From positions 124,001-188,000 of the forward strand of contig NZ_FOAP01000013.1 in assembly GCF_900109545.1 (NCBI RefSeq): DNA of 64,000 nt. The letters are read 5' to 3'. Below, in pieces: positions 16,820 through 25,084 of the stretch. Position 1 is the first letter of the stretch, and every line of letters begins with the position of its first letter. The position numbers and the translations under genes were made by a program. The notes below the pieces were generated by a model that saw only the letters and a list, made by a program, of their open reading frames with translations, did not search any database and was not told the origin of the DNA. Origin of the DNA: Stigmatella aurantiaca. GTDB taxonomy: Bacteria > Myxococcota > Myxococcia > Myxococcales > Myxococcaceae.

Positions 16820-17782
16820 CTACGCGGGCGGCGGGGGGTACTTCCAGCGGCGGTGCAGCCACATCCACTGCTCGGGGTACTGGCGGATGACGCGCTCCAG
16901 CGCAGCGGTGGCCTGCGCGGTGTGCTCGGTGATGACGTCCCGGCCCTCGGCGGGCGCCGGCGGCGGCAGGGGCCCCTCGACGTGCAGCCGCAGGCGCTCC
17001 CCGTCGCGCACCCACAGCACCACCCACGCGGGCACCTGGGTGCGCTGGGCCGCGATGGCCATGGCGGGCGTGGTGGAGGCCAGCCGGCCGAAGAACGGCA
17101 CGAAGACGCCTTTGCTCGGGATGGCCTGGTCGAGCAGCATGTACACGCTCTCGCCGCGGTGAATCGCGTCCGTCGTCTCCTGCACCGCGCCCTTGGGGTA
17201 GATGAGCCCCGCGCCCGAGCGCAGCCGGTTCTCCGCGATGCGCAGGTTGAGGGCCCCCTTGAGCGGGCGCACCAGCGCGTTGAGCGGCACGCCCTTCAGG
17301 ACGAGCAGCTCCCCAAGGACTTCCCAGTTGCCGAAGTGGGCCGTCACCAGCAGGGCCCCCTTGCCCGTGGCCACGTGCGCCTGGAGCGCCTCCCACGCCG
17401 CCTGGCCCACCGTCTCCTCCGTTTCCCAGCCCGGGGGCAGCCGGTCCCGGTCCGCCAGGGACTCCAGCGCCGTGCGCGCCATGGTGAGGTAGACGCCCTT
17501 GGCGATGGCGCGCCGCTCCGCGTCCGAGCGCTCCGGCAGCGCGAGCGCCAGGTTCTCCAGCGCCACCCGGCGGCGGATGCCCAGCGTGTAGGCCAGCCAG
17601 GCCACGAAGCGCGCCAGCGTCTCGCGCGTGCCCCGGGACAGCCGCGCCACCAGGCCCAGCACGAGGTTGGCCAGGAAGCCCGTGAGCGGGCCCGGGGGCT
17701 CGCCGATGACGCGCCGCAGGTGCGGCGAAGTCAGCCGGATGGAAGGGGAGGCCGGGGCAGGGGGCGGGGCAGGGCGGGACAC
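16820..17782 (-). CDS. Lipid A acyltransferase, LpxL/HtrB family
   Basis: 320 residues if it begins at the GTG at 17782, which has GGAG nine bases upstream; longer starts overlap the divergent peptidase gene. The acyltransferase signature H-x4-E is HFGNWE at 149-154, followed by LIYPKGAVQETTDAI and LDQAIPSKGVFVPFFG, the conserved blocks of the LpxL/LpxM family. The last block WMWLHRRWKYPP is also typical. The enzyme adds a secondary acyl chain from acyl-ACP to the lipid A precursor at the inner membrane; a hydrophobic segment near residues 33-68 fits membrane association. Confidence 0.88.
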   Translation of the reverse strand: MSRPAPPPAPASPSIRLTSPHLRRVIGEPPGPLTGFLANLVLGLVARLSRGTRETLARFVAWLAYTLGIRRRVALENLALALPERSDAERRAIAKGVYLTMARTALESLADRDRLPPGWETEETVGQAAWEALQAHVATGKGALLVTAHFGNWEVLGELLVLKGVPLNALVRPLKGALNLRIAENRLRSGAGLIYPKGAVQETTDAIHRGESVYMLLDQAIPSKGVFVPFFGRLASTTPAMAIAAQRTQVPAWVVLWVRDGERLRLHVEGPLPPPAPAEGRDVITEHTAQATAALERVIRQYPEQWMWLHRRWKYPPPPA

Positions 17783-17867
17783 GGCGGCGCACTCCACACC
17801 GAAGCGGCCAGGGCGGCAAGGCCAGCGAAGATGAAGTCGTCCTGGCGCTGGGCTAGACCAGGCCCCC

Positions 17868-20576
17868 ATGAGCCCTTCACGCCCTCTCGCTGTCCTCCTG
17901 CTGGGATTGCTGGCGGCTTGTTCCCACCGCCCCACCGCCTCCCCCGAGGCCGCCGCCGCCGCCCCCGCGGCACCCGCCCCGCCCCCGCCGGGCCTGCGCC
18001 TGCCCGGCACGGTGCGCCCCACGGGCTACACCGCCCAGCTCACCGTGGACCCGGCCCAGCCCACGTTCCAGGGCGTGGTGGAGATTTCGCTGGAGCTCTC
18101 CGCGCCCACCTCCGTGCTCTGGCTGCACGGCAAGGACCTGACCGTGAAGGGGGCCGTCCTGACGCAGGCGGGGAAGGCCGTGGCGGGGACCGCGGCCGTG
18201 GCGCCTGGGAGCCTGCTGGGCATCACCCTGGCAAGCCCCGTGGCCCCCGGGCCCGCGAGCCTGCGCATCACCTACGAGGCCGCCGCCTCCACCCGCGAGG
18301 TGGAGGGCGCCTTCCGCACCCAGGAGGCGGGCGACTGGTACGTGTTCACCCAGTTCGAGCCGCTGGGCGCCCGGCGCGTCTTCCCCTGCTTCGATGAGCC
18401 GGGCTTCAAGGTGCCCTGGCAGCTGTCCTTCCACGTGCCCGCGGGCAGCGTGGCGGTGACGAACACGCCGCTCCTCCAGGAGGAGGCCCGGGCGGACGGC
18501 GGCCGCACCTTCCACTTCGCCCGCACGCAGCCGCTGCCCAGCTACCTGGTGGCCTTCGGCGTGGGGCCGTTCGAGTTCGTCCCGGCCGAGCCCTCGGGCA
18601 GCAAGAAGGTCCCCACGCGCATCATCACCCCCAAGGGGCGCGGCGCCGAGGCCGCCTACGCCGCCCGGGTGACGCCGGAAATCCTCGCCCGGCTGGAGGC
18701 GTACTTCGGCATGCCCTACCCGTACGAGAAGCTGGACACCCTGGCGGTGCCCCTGCTGAACGGCGCCATGGAGCACCCGGGCCTGGTGACCTTCAACTCC
18801 GAGCTGATGCTGGCCAGGCCGGCCGAGGACTCGGTGGAGCGCCAGCGCGACTTCGCCGAGGTGCAGGTGCACGAGCTGGCGCACCAGTGGTTCGGCAACC
18901 TCGTCACCCTGGCCTGGTGGGATGACCTGTGGCTCAACGAGTCCTTCGCCTCGTGGATGACGCCGCGCATCGTGGAGGGGTGGCAGCCCACGTGGGATGC
19001 GATGGCGGACCGGGTGCGCGGCCGCTCGGGGGCGCTGGAGGTGGACAGCCTGGTGTCCGCGCGCCGCATCCGCCAGCCCATCGAGAACGAGGGTGACATC
19101 CGCACCGCCTTCGATGGCATCACCTACGGCAAGGGCTCGGCGGTGCTGGCCATGACGGAGGCGTGGCTGGGCCGGGACGTGTTTCAGCGCGGCATCCAGC
19201 GCTACCTGCGCGCGCACGCGGGCGGCAACGCCACGGCGGAGGACTTCCTGGCGGCGCTCTCCTCGGAGGCGGGCCAGGACGTGGCCCGGGTGCTGAACAC
19301 CTTCCTGGACCAGGGCGGCGCCCCCCTGGTCACCGCCGCGCTGGACTGCTCCGGCCAGACGCCGAAGGTGGCGCTCTCCCAGCGCCGCTCCCTGCCCGTG
19401 GGCTCCTCGGGACAGGAGGCCCGCACCTGGCGGGTGCCGCTGTGCGTCCGCTATGGCGTGAAGGACCAGGCGGGGCGGGTGTGCGGCGTGCTGGAGGCGG
19501 AGCGCGCGGAGCTGGCCCTGCCCGAGGCGAAGGCCTGCCCGGACTGGTTCTTCCCCAACGCGGAAGGGGCCGGTTACTTCCGGACCCAGGTGTCCGGCGC
19601 GGACTGGCAGCGGCTGCTGACGGGGGCGGGCCCGCGGCTGTCGCGCATCGAGCGCGTGACGCTGCTCGGGGATGCGCGCGCGCTGGCGCGTGCCGGGACG
19701 CTGCCCGCCGCGGAGGCGCTGGCGCTGGCGGCCCGCTTCGCCGGAGAGCCAGACCGCCAGGTGTTCACCGCCTCCCTGGAGGTGCTGGGCGTGGTGGAGC
19801 CGCGCATGCTGTCCGAGCCGCGCCGGCAGGACTTCGACCGGTTCCTGCGGGAGACCTATGGGCCCCGGGCCCGGACGCTGGGCCTCGTGCCGCGCGCGGA
19901 CGAGAGCGAGGACACGCGGCTCTTGCGGCCGAAGCTGCTGTGGCTCGCGGGCGTCAGGGGCGGAGACCCCACGCTCGCCGCCGGGGCGCGGAAGCTGACC
20001 GAGGCGTGGCTGAAGGACCGGAGCGCCGTGGCGCCGGAGCTGGTGGACAGCGTGCTGGCCATCGCCGCCGCGCACCACGGCCGGGAGCTGGCCCCCCGGC
20101 TGCGCGAGGCCCTGAAGACGGAGCGGGAGCGCCGGAGCCGCAACGCGCTGCTGAGCGCCCTGGGCGGCCTGAGGGACCCCGAGGTGCTGCGCCAGCAGCT
20201 GCCGCTGGTGTTGGATCCGTCCGAGGATGCCCGCGAGACGGTCTGGATGATGTACGCCGCGGCCCAGGAGCCCCGGGTGAGCGAGGTGGTCTACGCCTTC
20301 GTGAAGGAGAACTACGAGGCGCTGGCCGCCCGGATGCCCGAGGAGTTCGCCAGCCACCTGGTCCTGCTGGGCAGCAACTTCTGTGACGCGGCGCATCGCC
20401 AGGACGTGGAGGCCTTCTTCGGCTCCCGGATGGCGCGCACGGCCAGTGGCGCGCGCCGGCTCGCCCAGTCCCTGGAGCGCATCGACCTGTGCATGGCCCT
20501 GAAGCAGGCCCAGGGGGCCAGCATCGACGCGTACCTCACGAAGGGGGCCCCGCCGAGGCCTCCGCCCCGCGGGTAA
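17868..20576 (+). CDS. M1-family aminopeptidase, lipoprotein
   Basis: 902 residues with a lipoprotein signal (LLGLLAAC, Cys18) and an Ala/Pro linker before the catalytic core. Zinc ligands and base are intact: H335-ELA-H339 followed after 18 residues by E358 in LNESFASW. The GAMEN exopeptidase motif is present as GAMEHPG (299-305), with His replacing Asn. The C-terminal half, after about residue 530, is the helical ERAP1-like domain. It would trim N-terminal residues from peptides at the outer membrane or periplasm, consistent with a scavenging or predatory lifestyle. Confidence 0.93.
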   Translation: MSPSRPLAVLLLGLLAACSHRPTASPEAAAAAPAAPAPPPPGLRLPGTVRPTGYTAQLTVDPAQPTFQGVVEISLELSAPTSVLWLHGKDLTVKGAVLTQAGKAVAGTAAVAPGSLLGITLASPVAPGPASLRITYEAAASTREVEGAFRTQEAGDWYVFTQFEPLGARRVFPCFDEPGFKVPWQLSFHVPAGSVAVTNTPLLQEEARADGGRTFHFARTQPLPSYLVAFGVGPFEFVPAEPSGSKKVPTRIITPKGRGAEAAYAARVTPEILARLEAYFGMPYPYEKLDTLAVPLLNGAMEHPGLVTFNSELMLARPAEDSVERQRDFAEVQVHELAHQWFGNLVTLAWWDDLWLNESFASWMTPRIVEGWQPTWDAMADRVRGRSGALEVDSLVSARRIRQPIENEGDIRTAFDGITYGKGSAVLAMTEAWLGRDVFQRGIQRYLRAHAGGNATAEDFLAALSSEAGQDVARVLNTFLDQGGAPLVTAALDCSGQTPKVALSQRRSLPVGSSGQEARTWRVPLCVRYGVKDQAGRVCGVLEAERAELALPEAKACPDWFFPNAEGAGYFRTQVSGADWQRLLTGAGPRLSRIERVTLLGDARALARAGTLPAAEALALAARFAGEPDRQVFTASLEVLGVVEPRMLSEPRRQDFDRFLRETYGPRARTLGLVPRADESEDTRLLRPKLLWLAGVRGGDPTLAAGARKLTEAWLKDRSAVAPELVDSVLAIAAAHHGRELAPRLREALKTERERRSRNALLSALGGLRDPEVLRQQLPLVLDPSEDARETVWMMYAAAQEPRVSEVVYAFVKENYEALAARMPEEFASHLVLLGSNFCDAAHRQDVEAFFGSRMARTASGARRLAQSLERIDLCMALKQAQGASIDAYLTKGAPPRPPPRG

Positions 20577-20583
20577 AAAGGCT

Positions 20584-20613
20584 CCGGCCAGGGAACCCTT
20601 CGGTCCCTGCCGG
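20584..20613 (+). terminator. Hairpin after the M1 peptidase gene
   Basis: CCGG-C-CAGGGA (20584-20594) pairs with TCCCTG-CCGG (20604-20613) around a 9-base loop ACCCTTCGG, with one bulged C. It lies directly after the stop and before the next ribosome site, so it may be a terminator or a leader hairpin for the next gene. Confidence 0.45.
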
Positions 20614-20638
20614 CTGTTGCTCCTTCAGGAGGCAACGC

Positions 20639-20986
20639 ATGGCCGCGCGGATGAAGAGGAGAGGCGGGTGGACGGTGGGCGCGGTGCTGGCCCTCGGGTG
20701 GCCGGTGCTGGGGCTTGCCGCGGCGCCTGGGGTGCGGCCGCCCTCCCTCACCCCGCTGGAGGAGTCGCTCCGGTTCACCCCGGAGGGCCGGTTCGTGGAG
20801 GAGCGGCAGCCCGTCCTGGGTTACCTGCGTGCCACCCCGGAGGGCTGGCAGCTGGCCTTCCCTCCGGGCGGGGTGCTCCCGGTGGGGCCTCAACCGGCCC
20901 CCACCCAGACGGTGGACGCGGCGCTGGAGAGCCTCCCCTCCAACGCCGTCTATCCCCATGCCACCCTGCTCCGGGTGGACTTCTAG
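20639..20986 (+). CDS. Small secreted protein of unknown function
   Basis: 115 residues; ATG 20639 with CAGGAGG upstream. An N-terminal signal peptide (MKRRGGWTVGAVLALGWPVLGLAAAPG) likely ends at AAA; the mature part is about 85 residues, proline-rich, containing LTPLEESLRFTPEGRFVEE and ending TLLRVDF. No cysteine, no known domain. The distance from the M1 peptidase is only 62 bases but a strong hairpin lies between them. Confidence 0.6.
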   Translation: MAARMKRRGGWTVGAVLALGWPVLGLAAAPGVRPPSLTPLEESLRFTPEGRFVEERQPVLGYLRATPEGWQLAFPPGGVLPVGPQPAPTQTVDAALESLPSNAVYPHATLLRVDF

Positions 20987-21009
20987 GGCCGCGGCCCGCC
21001 CGGGGGCGG

Positions 21010-21759
21010 CTACTTCTTGCGGTTCATGAAGGCCATGAGGGCCTCGCGCGCCTCATCGGAGTGCAGGCGCTTGACGAACTCGGCGCCCTCCCGGCGCAGC
21101 GTGCCGTTCACCTCGCTGCGCATGGAATCGCGCAGCAGGCTCTTGGTCACCTGGAGCGCGCCCAGGGGCTTGGCGGCGAGGGCCTGGGTGCGCTCGGCGG
21201 TCACTTCGGCGAGCTGGGCGGCGGGCACCACCCGGTTGATGATGCGGGCGCGCAGGGCCGTCTCCGCGTCGAAGGGCTCGCCGAACAGCAGCAGCTCCGA
21301 GGCGAGCGCCATGCCCGCCTGGCGCGGCAGGAGCACGCTGGAGGCGCCCTCCGGGCACAGGGCCAGGTTGATGAAGGGCATCGCGAAGCGCGCCCGGTCC
21401 GAGGCGAGCACGTAGTCACAGTGCAGCAGCATCGTCGTGCCGATGCCCACCGCGGGCCCGTCCACCACGGCCACCAGCGGCTTGGCCAGGTCCACCAGCG
21501 TGCGCAGGAAGCGGAACACCGCCGAGTCCTCGCCCGTCACCGGGTGCTCGACGAAGTCACCGATGTCGTTGCCCGAGGTGAAGACGCCGCCGGCGCCGGT
21601 GAGCACCACCACGTGAATGGCGGGGTCGGCGTCGGCCTGGCGCAGCGCCTCCGTCGCGGCCTCGTACATGGCGTGGGTGAAGGCGTTCTTCTTCTCGGGC
21701 CGGTTGAAGGTGAGGGTGCGGACCTTCCCGGTGTCTTGTGTCAGCAGGGTGTTGGACAT
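21010..21759 (-). CDS. Enoyl-CoA hydratase/isomerase (crotonase) family
   Basis: 249 residues from ATG 21759. Crotonase fold motifs: RPEKKNAFTHAMY at the N-terminus, GGVFTSGNDIGDF (oxyanion hole), GPAVGIGTTMLLHCD and CPEGASSVLLPRQAG with a conserved acidic residue. The late catalytic glutamate position of hydratases is not clear, so isomerase or another crotonase chemistry is equally possible. It begins 18 bases after the stop of the HDO-cupin gene on the same strand, so the two are probably one operon. Confidence 0.87.
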   Translation of the reverse strand: MSNTLLTQDTGKVRTLTFNRPEKKNAFTHAMYEAATEALRQADADPAIHVVVLTGAGGVFTSGNDIGDFVEHPVTGEDSAVFRFLRTLVDLAKPLVAVVDGPAVGIGTTMLLHCDYVLASDRARFAMPFINLALCPEGASSVLLPRQAGMALASELLLFGEPFDAETALRARIINRVVPAAQLAEVTAERTQALAAKPLGALQVTKSLLRDSMRSEVNGTLRREGAEFVKRLHSDEAREALMAFMNRKK

Positions 21760-21777
21760 GGCCCCGCACCCTACCAC

Positions 21778-23061
21778 TCAGAGGTTCACGCCGGTGGCCC
21801 TCTTGAGCCGTATCGCCCGGAGCACCTCCTCGCCGTGGACGAGGCGCGTGAGGCCGTGGTCCGTCACCCGGAGCAGCGTCAGCGCCTCCGGGCCCAGGCT
21901 GCGCGCCTGGTTCGGGGCCCAGCGGGGCACGAACACCGCATCCCCCGGCTTCACCTCCACCTCGGTGCCGCGCACGTGCACGCGGCCCTGGCCCTCCATC
22001 ACCACGAGCAGCGCCTCGTGCGCGTGCTCGCGCAGCTCCGTGGCGTGGCCGGGCGCCACCCGCACCAGGTGCGTCTCCAGCACCTCCGTGGCGAACGGCA
22101 CCCGGTCCACGGAGAAGCGGATGCCCTCCTCCTCGTGCGCGTACTGATAGAAGGACAGCACCTGGGAGAGGTCCTCCAGGTGCAGGGTGCTCGGGTCCGG
22201 GTGCTCGGGGGTGAGCGGCACCCGGTCCTGGATGCGCTCCAGCAGCGGCTGGAGCCGGCGGTGCTGCACCGCCTCGAAGAGCCCCTCCAGGAAGTTGCCG
22301 TGCAGGTGCAGCGCGCGCTCCATGGCGCCCAGGCACATGTCGGCCCAGCCCGGCTCGTGCGCATGCGAGAGCACCAGCGCCTCCAGGCTGTGGAGGCGTG
22401 CGGGGCTCGCCGCCATGTGCCAGTAGAAGAAGGGCAGGTGGCGGTCGGACACGTTGGCCTGCAGGAGCCCGTCCACGAAGATGCTGTAGAGCCGGGGCAC
22501 CAGCGCCTCCAGGCCCATCGCCACGAAGGCGCTCGCGCAGGCCTGGGGCGCGCCCAGGCACGTGTCCAGGCACTCCCGGACGAAGTAGCGCGTGGCGTCC
22601 TGGAACTGGATGCGGTCCGCGTTCACGCCCAGCCCGTCGCGCAGGAAGCGGTGGAACAGGGCCGAGGGCCGCTTCTCCGGCGCCATCCCCATCTCCTCCC
22701 ACAGCGTCTGGGTGAGCCGCGCGCGCTCCGTCTCCGTCTCGCACTGGGCCATCAGCGCGTGGAGAAAGCGCGGGGAGGTGCCGAGCAGCAGCGCGTACTG
22801 GGAGAAGACGAGCGCGTAGTCCTCGCGCGCCAGGTGCCCCCGGCGGCAGGCCTTCAGGAGCGGGCTGTCCCAGAAGGGGTGCGCGGCGAGCTTCACGTGC
22901 AACTGCTCCACCAGGGCCTCCGCCGTCAGCGCCGGCACGGCCGTCAGGCTGGGGGGCCGCGGTGGCGGTGAGGGGCGAAGTGTGCTCCCGGACTCGAGCA
23001 CCCCAGGCTGGGTCATCACCGAGGTGAGGGAGAGGACCGGACCGGCGGACGGCTGGCTCAT
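21778..23061 (-). CDS. HDO-type iron oxidase fused to a C-terminal cupin
   Basis: 427 residues. After a low-complexity Pro/Ser leader (1-45), residues about 47-290 are a haem-oxygenase-like helical domain with candidate iron ligands E123 (LWEEMG), H137 (LFHRFL), E185 (GLEALVPRLY), H215 (FFYWHM) and H224 (ARLHS). Residues about 325-410 are a cupin: REHAHEALLVVMEGQG is motif 1 (HxHx..E) and GDAVFVPRWAPNQ is motif 2, with Asn where the third His usually is. HDO domains oxidise small acids or amines with iron and oxygen; the cupin may bind metal or ligand. No family I know has exactly this fusion. Next gene is a crotonase, 18 bases on. Confidence 0.65.
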   Translation of the reverse strand: MSQPSAGPVLSLTSVMTQPGVLESGSTLRPSPPPRPPSLTAVPALTAEALVEQLHVKLAAHPFWDSPLLKACRRGHLAREDYALVFSQYALLLGTSPRFLHALMAQCETETERARLTQTLWEEMGMAPEKRPSALFHRFLRDGLGVNADRIQFQDATRYFVRECLDTCLGAPQACASAFVAMGLEALVPRLYSIFVDGLLQANVSDRHLPFFYWHMAASPARLHSLEALVLSHAHEPGWADMCLGAMERALHLHGNFLEGLFEAVQHRRLQPLLERIQDRVPLTPEHPDPSTLHLEDLSQVLSFYQYAHEEEGIRFSVDRVPFATEVLETHLVRVAPGHATELREHAHEALLVVMEGQGRVHVRGTEVEVKPGDAVFVPRWAPNQARSLGPEALTLLRVTDHGLTRLVHGEEVLRAIRLKRATGVNL

Positions 23062-23303
23062 GGCGGTACCCGGGGAAGCTGGAGATTTACAGTCTGTCCA
23101 TACTGCGCATGGTTACAGGACAGGCAAGCCCAGTGGGCCTTGTCCCAAAGCCGTATGGGACTGTCCGCCGGCGCGCCCTCAGGGATGAAGCATCCGGGCA
23201 GGGGGGCTGTTGCTTGTCCTTCTGGGCCCATGTGAGGCCCGGGCGCTGCGCGGGGCGAGCGCAAGGTGCAGGTTGGAGGTGGAGCAGCCACGGGGGAGTA
23301 CCC

Positions 23304-23993
23304 ATGCGGTTTCAAGACCGGGCGGAGGCGGGGCGGCGGCTGGCGATGTTGCTGAGGCCCTACCGCGATGAATCCATGCAGATCTTCGGCCTGGGCGGCG
23401 GCGGGGTCCGCGTGGGCTATGAGGTGGCGCGCGCGCTGCGGGTGCCGCTGGACATCTGGGTGGCCCGGCAGGTGGATGCGCCCGCGCAGCCCGGCCTGGG
23501 GGTGGGCGCCGTCTCCGAGGGGGAGGGCTTCTTCCTGGACGTGGACGGGGTGCGCTCGGCCTCGGCGCCCGCCGCGGAGCTGACGCGGTGGATGGATGCC
23601 CAGGCGGGCGAGGTGGCCCTGTGCGCGCAGCGGCTGCGCGGGCCGCACGCGCGCCAGGTGCCCACGGACGGCACGGTGGTGCTGGTGGCCGAGGGCATCG
23701 CGGCGGGGGACCTGCGCATTCACGCGGCCCTGCGCGGGCTGCGGCGGCAGCGGCCCCGGCGGCTGTTGCTGGCGGCGCCCGCGGGCATGGCGGGCGAGCT
23801 GGAGCGGCTCCGGGTGGAGGCCGACGAGGTGCTGTGCGTGCAGTTCACCTGGGATCTCGCCTGCGTGTCGCAGGCCTACGAGGCGTTCCCCCCGGTGCTG
23901 GCCTTCGAGGTGCGGCAGTTGCTCGGCCAGGCGCGGCTGTGGGCCCCCCAGGTCCGGGAGGGGGGGCTGGAGGAGGGCGGCAGGTGGATGTGA
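23304..23993 (+). CDS. Phosphoribosyltransferase-like protein, degenerate PRPP loop
   Basis: 229 residues, ATG 23304 with GGGGGAG upstream. The pattern IFGLGGGGVRVGYEVARAL...PLDIWVARQV followed by a beta strand matches the type I phosphoribosyltransferase family found next to hydrolase domains in actinobacteria and myxobacteria. The PRPP-binding loop, normally VLVDDGIATGAT, reads VVLVAEGIAAGDLR (125-138): the two acidic residues and threonine are changed. It is therefore probably a fold relative with altered or lost PRPP binding. Divergent from the HDO-cupin gene; upstream of orn by 30 bases. Confidence 0.68.
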   Translation: MRFQDRAEAGRRLAMLLRPYRDESMQIFGLGGGGVRVGYEVARALRVPLDIWVARQVDAPAQPGLGVGAVSEGEGFFLDVDGVRSASAPAAELTRWMDAQAGEVALCAQRLRGPHARQVPTDGTVVLVAEGIAAGDLRIHAALRGLRRQRPRRLLLAAPAGMAGELERLRVEADEVLCVQFTWDLACVSQAYEAFPPVLAFEVRQLLGQARLWAPQVREGGLEEGGRWM

Positions 23994-24023
23994 CGCACAA
24001 GCCCGTGTATAGCTCCGCGCCAC

Positions 24024-24584
24024 ATGACTTCGCCTGCTCCCTGTTTTGTCTGGCTGGACCTCGAGATGACGGGTCTGGATCCGGAGACCTGCGCCATCAT
24101 CGAGATTGGCGTCATCATCACCGGGGCTGATCTCGTCCCGATCGCGGAGTTCGAACGCGTCATCTGGCAGCCGGAAGAGGCCCTGGCGCGCATGGAGCCC
24201 GTGGTGAAGGAGATGCACACGCGCAACGGGCTGCTCACCCGGGTGAGGGCCTCCCCCACGTCCCTGCGGGTGGCCGAGCGGGAGGTGATGGAGCTGGTGT
24301 CCTCCCACTGCGCGGTGGGTGAGGGCATCCTGTGTGGTAACTCCATCCACACCGACCGGCGGTTCCTCATGCGGTACATGCCCATGCTGGAGCGCTTCCT
24401 GCACTACCGCATGGTGGATGTGACGAGCCTCAAGGTGCTCACGCGCGCCTGGTACCCGCAGGTGTTCGAGCCGCGCAAGCCCCCCGCGGGGCACACGGCC
24501 CTGGCGGACATCCGCTCGAGCCTCACCGAGCTGTCGTTCTACCGGGACACCTTCTTCCGGCCGAACCCCGGCGCCGTCGGCTGA
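24024..24584 (+). CDS. orn: Oligoribonuclease
   Basis: 186 residues, standard length. DEDDh exonuclease motifs are complete: WLDLEMTGLD (Asp/Glu), GNSIHTDRRFL (Asp) and HTALADIRSS (His/Asp). Orn degrades 2-5-nucleotide RNAs and pGpG, finishing mRNA turnover and cyclic-di-GMP breakdown in the cytoplasm. It follows the phosphoribosyltransferase-like gene closely and converges on a response regulator, sharing a hairpin with it. Confidence 0.95.
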   Translation: MTSPAPCFVWLDLEMTGLDPETCAIIEIGVIITGADLVPIAEFERVIWQPEEALARMEPVVKEMHTRNGLLTRVRASPTSLRVAEREVMELVSSHCAVGEGILCGNSIHTDRRFLMRYMPMLERFLHYRMVDVTSLKVLTRAWYPQVFEPRKPPAGHTALADIRSSLTELSFYRDTFFRPNPGAVG

Positions 24585-24597
24585 GCGCCCCGCTCAG
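24581..24597. terminator. Bidirectional hairpin between orn and receiver gene
   Basis: CTGAGCG (24581-24587) and CGCTCAG (24591-24597) are perfect arms with a CCC loop. The arms contain the orn TGA and the stop codon of the opposing gene. No U-tract. Confidence 0.45.
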
Positions 24598-24965
24598 GTG
24601 CTGGACTCCGGCTCCGGCAGGTGCTTCTGGAGGGTCTCCAGCAGCACCTCCAGCTCGAAGGGCTTGGCGAGCGTGGCGGAGGCGGCCTGGCGCTCCTCGT
24701 CGGTGATGCGGCCGGCGCTCATCACCACCACGGGCAAGTCGTGCAGCGAGGGATCCTGCCGCACCCGGCGCAGCAGCTCCCGGCCGTCCATCACCGGCAT
24801 CATCAGGTCCATGAGCATCAGGTCCGGCCGGGCGGCGTGCAGCCGCTGGAGGGCCTCCTCGCCGTTGAAGGCCGCCTCCACGGCGTACCCTTCGTCGGAG
24901 AGGATGTCCTGGAGTGCTTCGACGATGGCGGCCTCGTCGTCCACGAGCAGCAGGCGCTTCACCAT
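24594..24965 (-). CDS. Stand-alone receiver-domain response regulator
   Basis: 123 residues, receiver only: D9/D10, phosphoacceptor D53 in MDLMMPVMDG, and lysine K101 in LAKPFE. It is a close relative of the receiver at 11617-11988 (same length, same LSDEG..V..A.NGEEA and MSA blocks). It lies downstream of the DUF2378 gene and the large hybrid kinase on the same strand, so the kinase at 25774-28113 is the most obvious partner. Such single receivers often relay phosphate or switch a protein partner. Confidence 0.9.
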   Translation of the reverse strand: MVKRLLLVDDEAAIVEALQDILSDEGYAVEAAFNGEEALQRLHAARPDLMLMDLMMPVMDGRELLRRVRQDPSLHDLPVVVMSAGRITDEERQAASATLAKPFELEVLLETLQKHLPEPESST

Positions 24966-25084
24966 CGGATGGGTCCACCAGGGCTGTCCACTTCGCTGCC
25001 TCCGCCTTGCAGGCTAGGTCCGGTTCCGGCCCAGGGAAGTGGCTTGTCCACGGGGTGTCCGGAAGCAATCGTTCAGTCGCGGGC

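Noticed and set aside
23118-23145. GGACA...TGTCC inverted repeat as an operator
   Set aside because: The arms are only five bases with a bulged, imperfect inner stem, and no regulator gene is adjacent.
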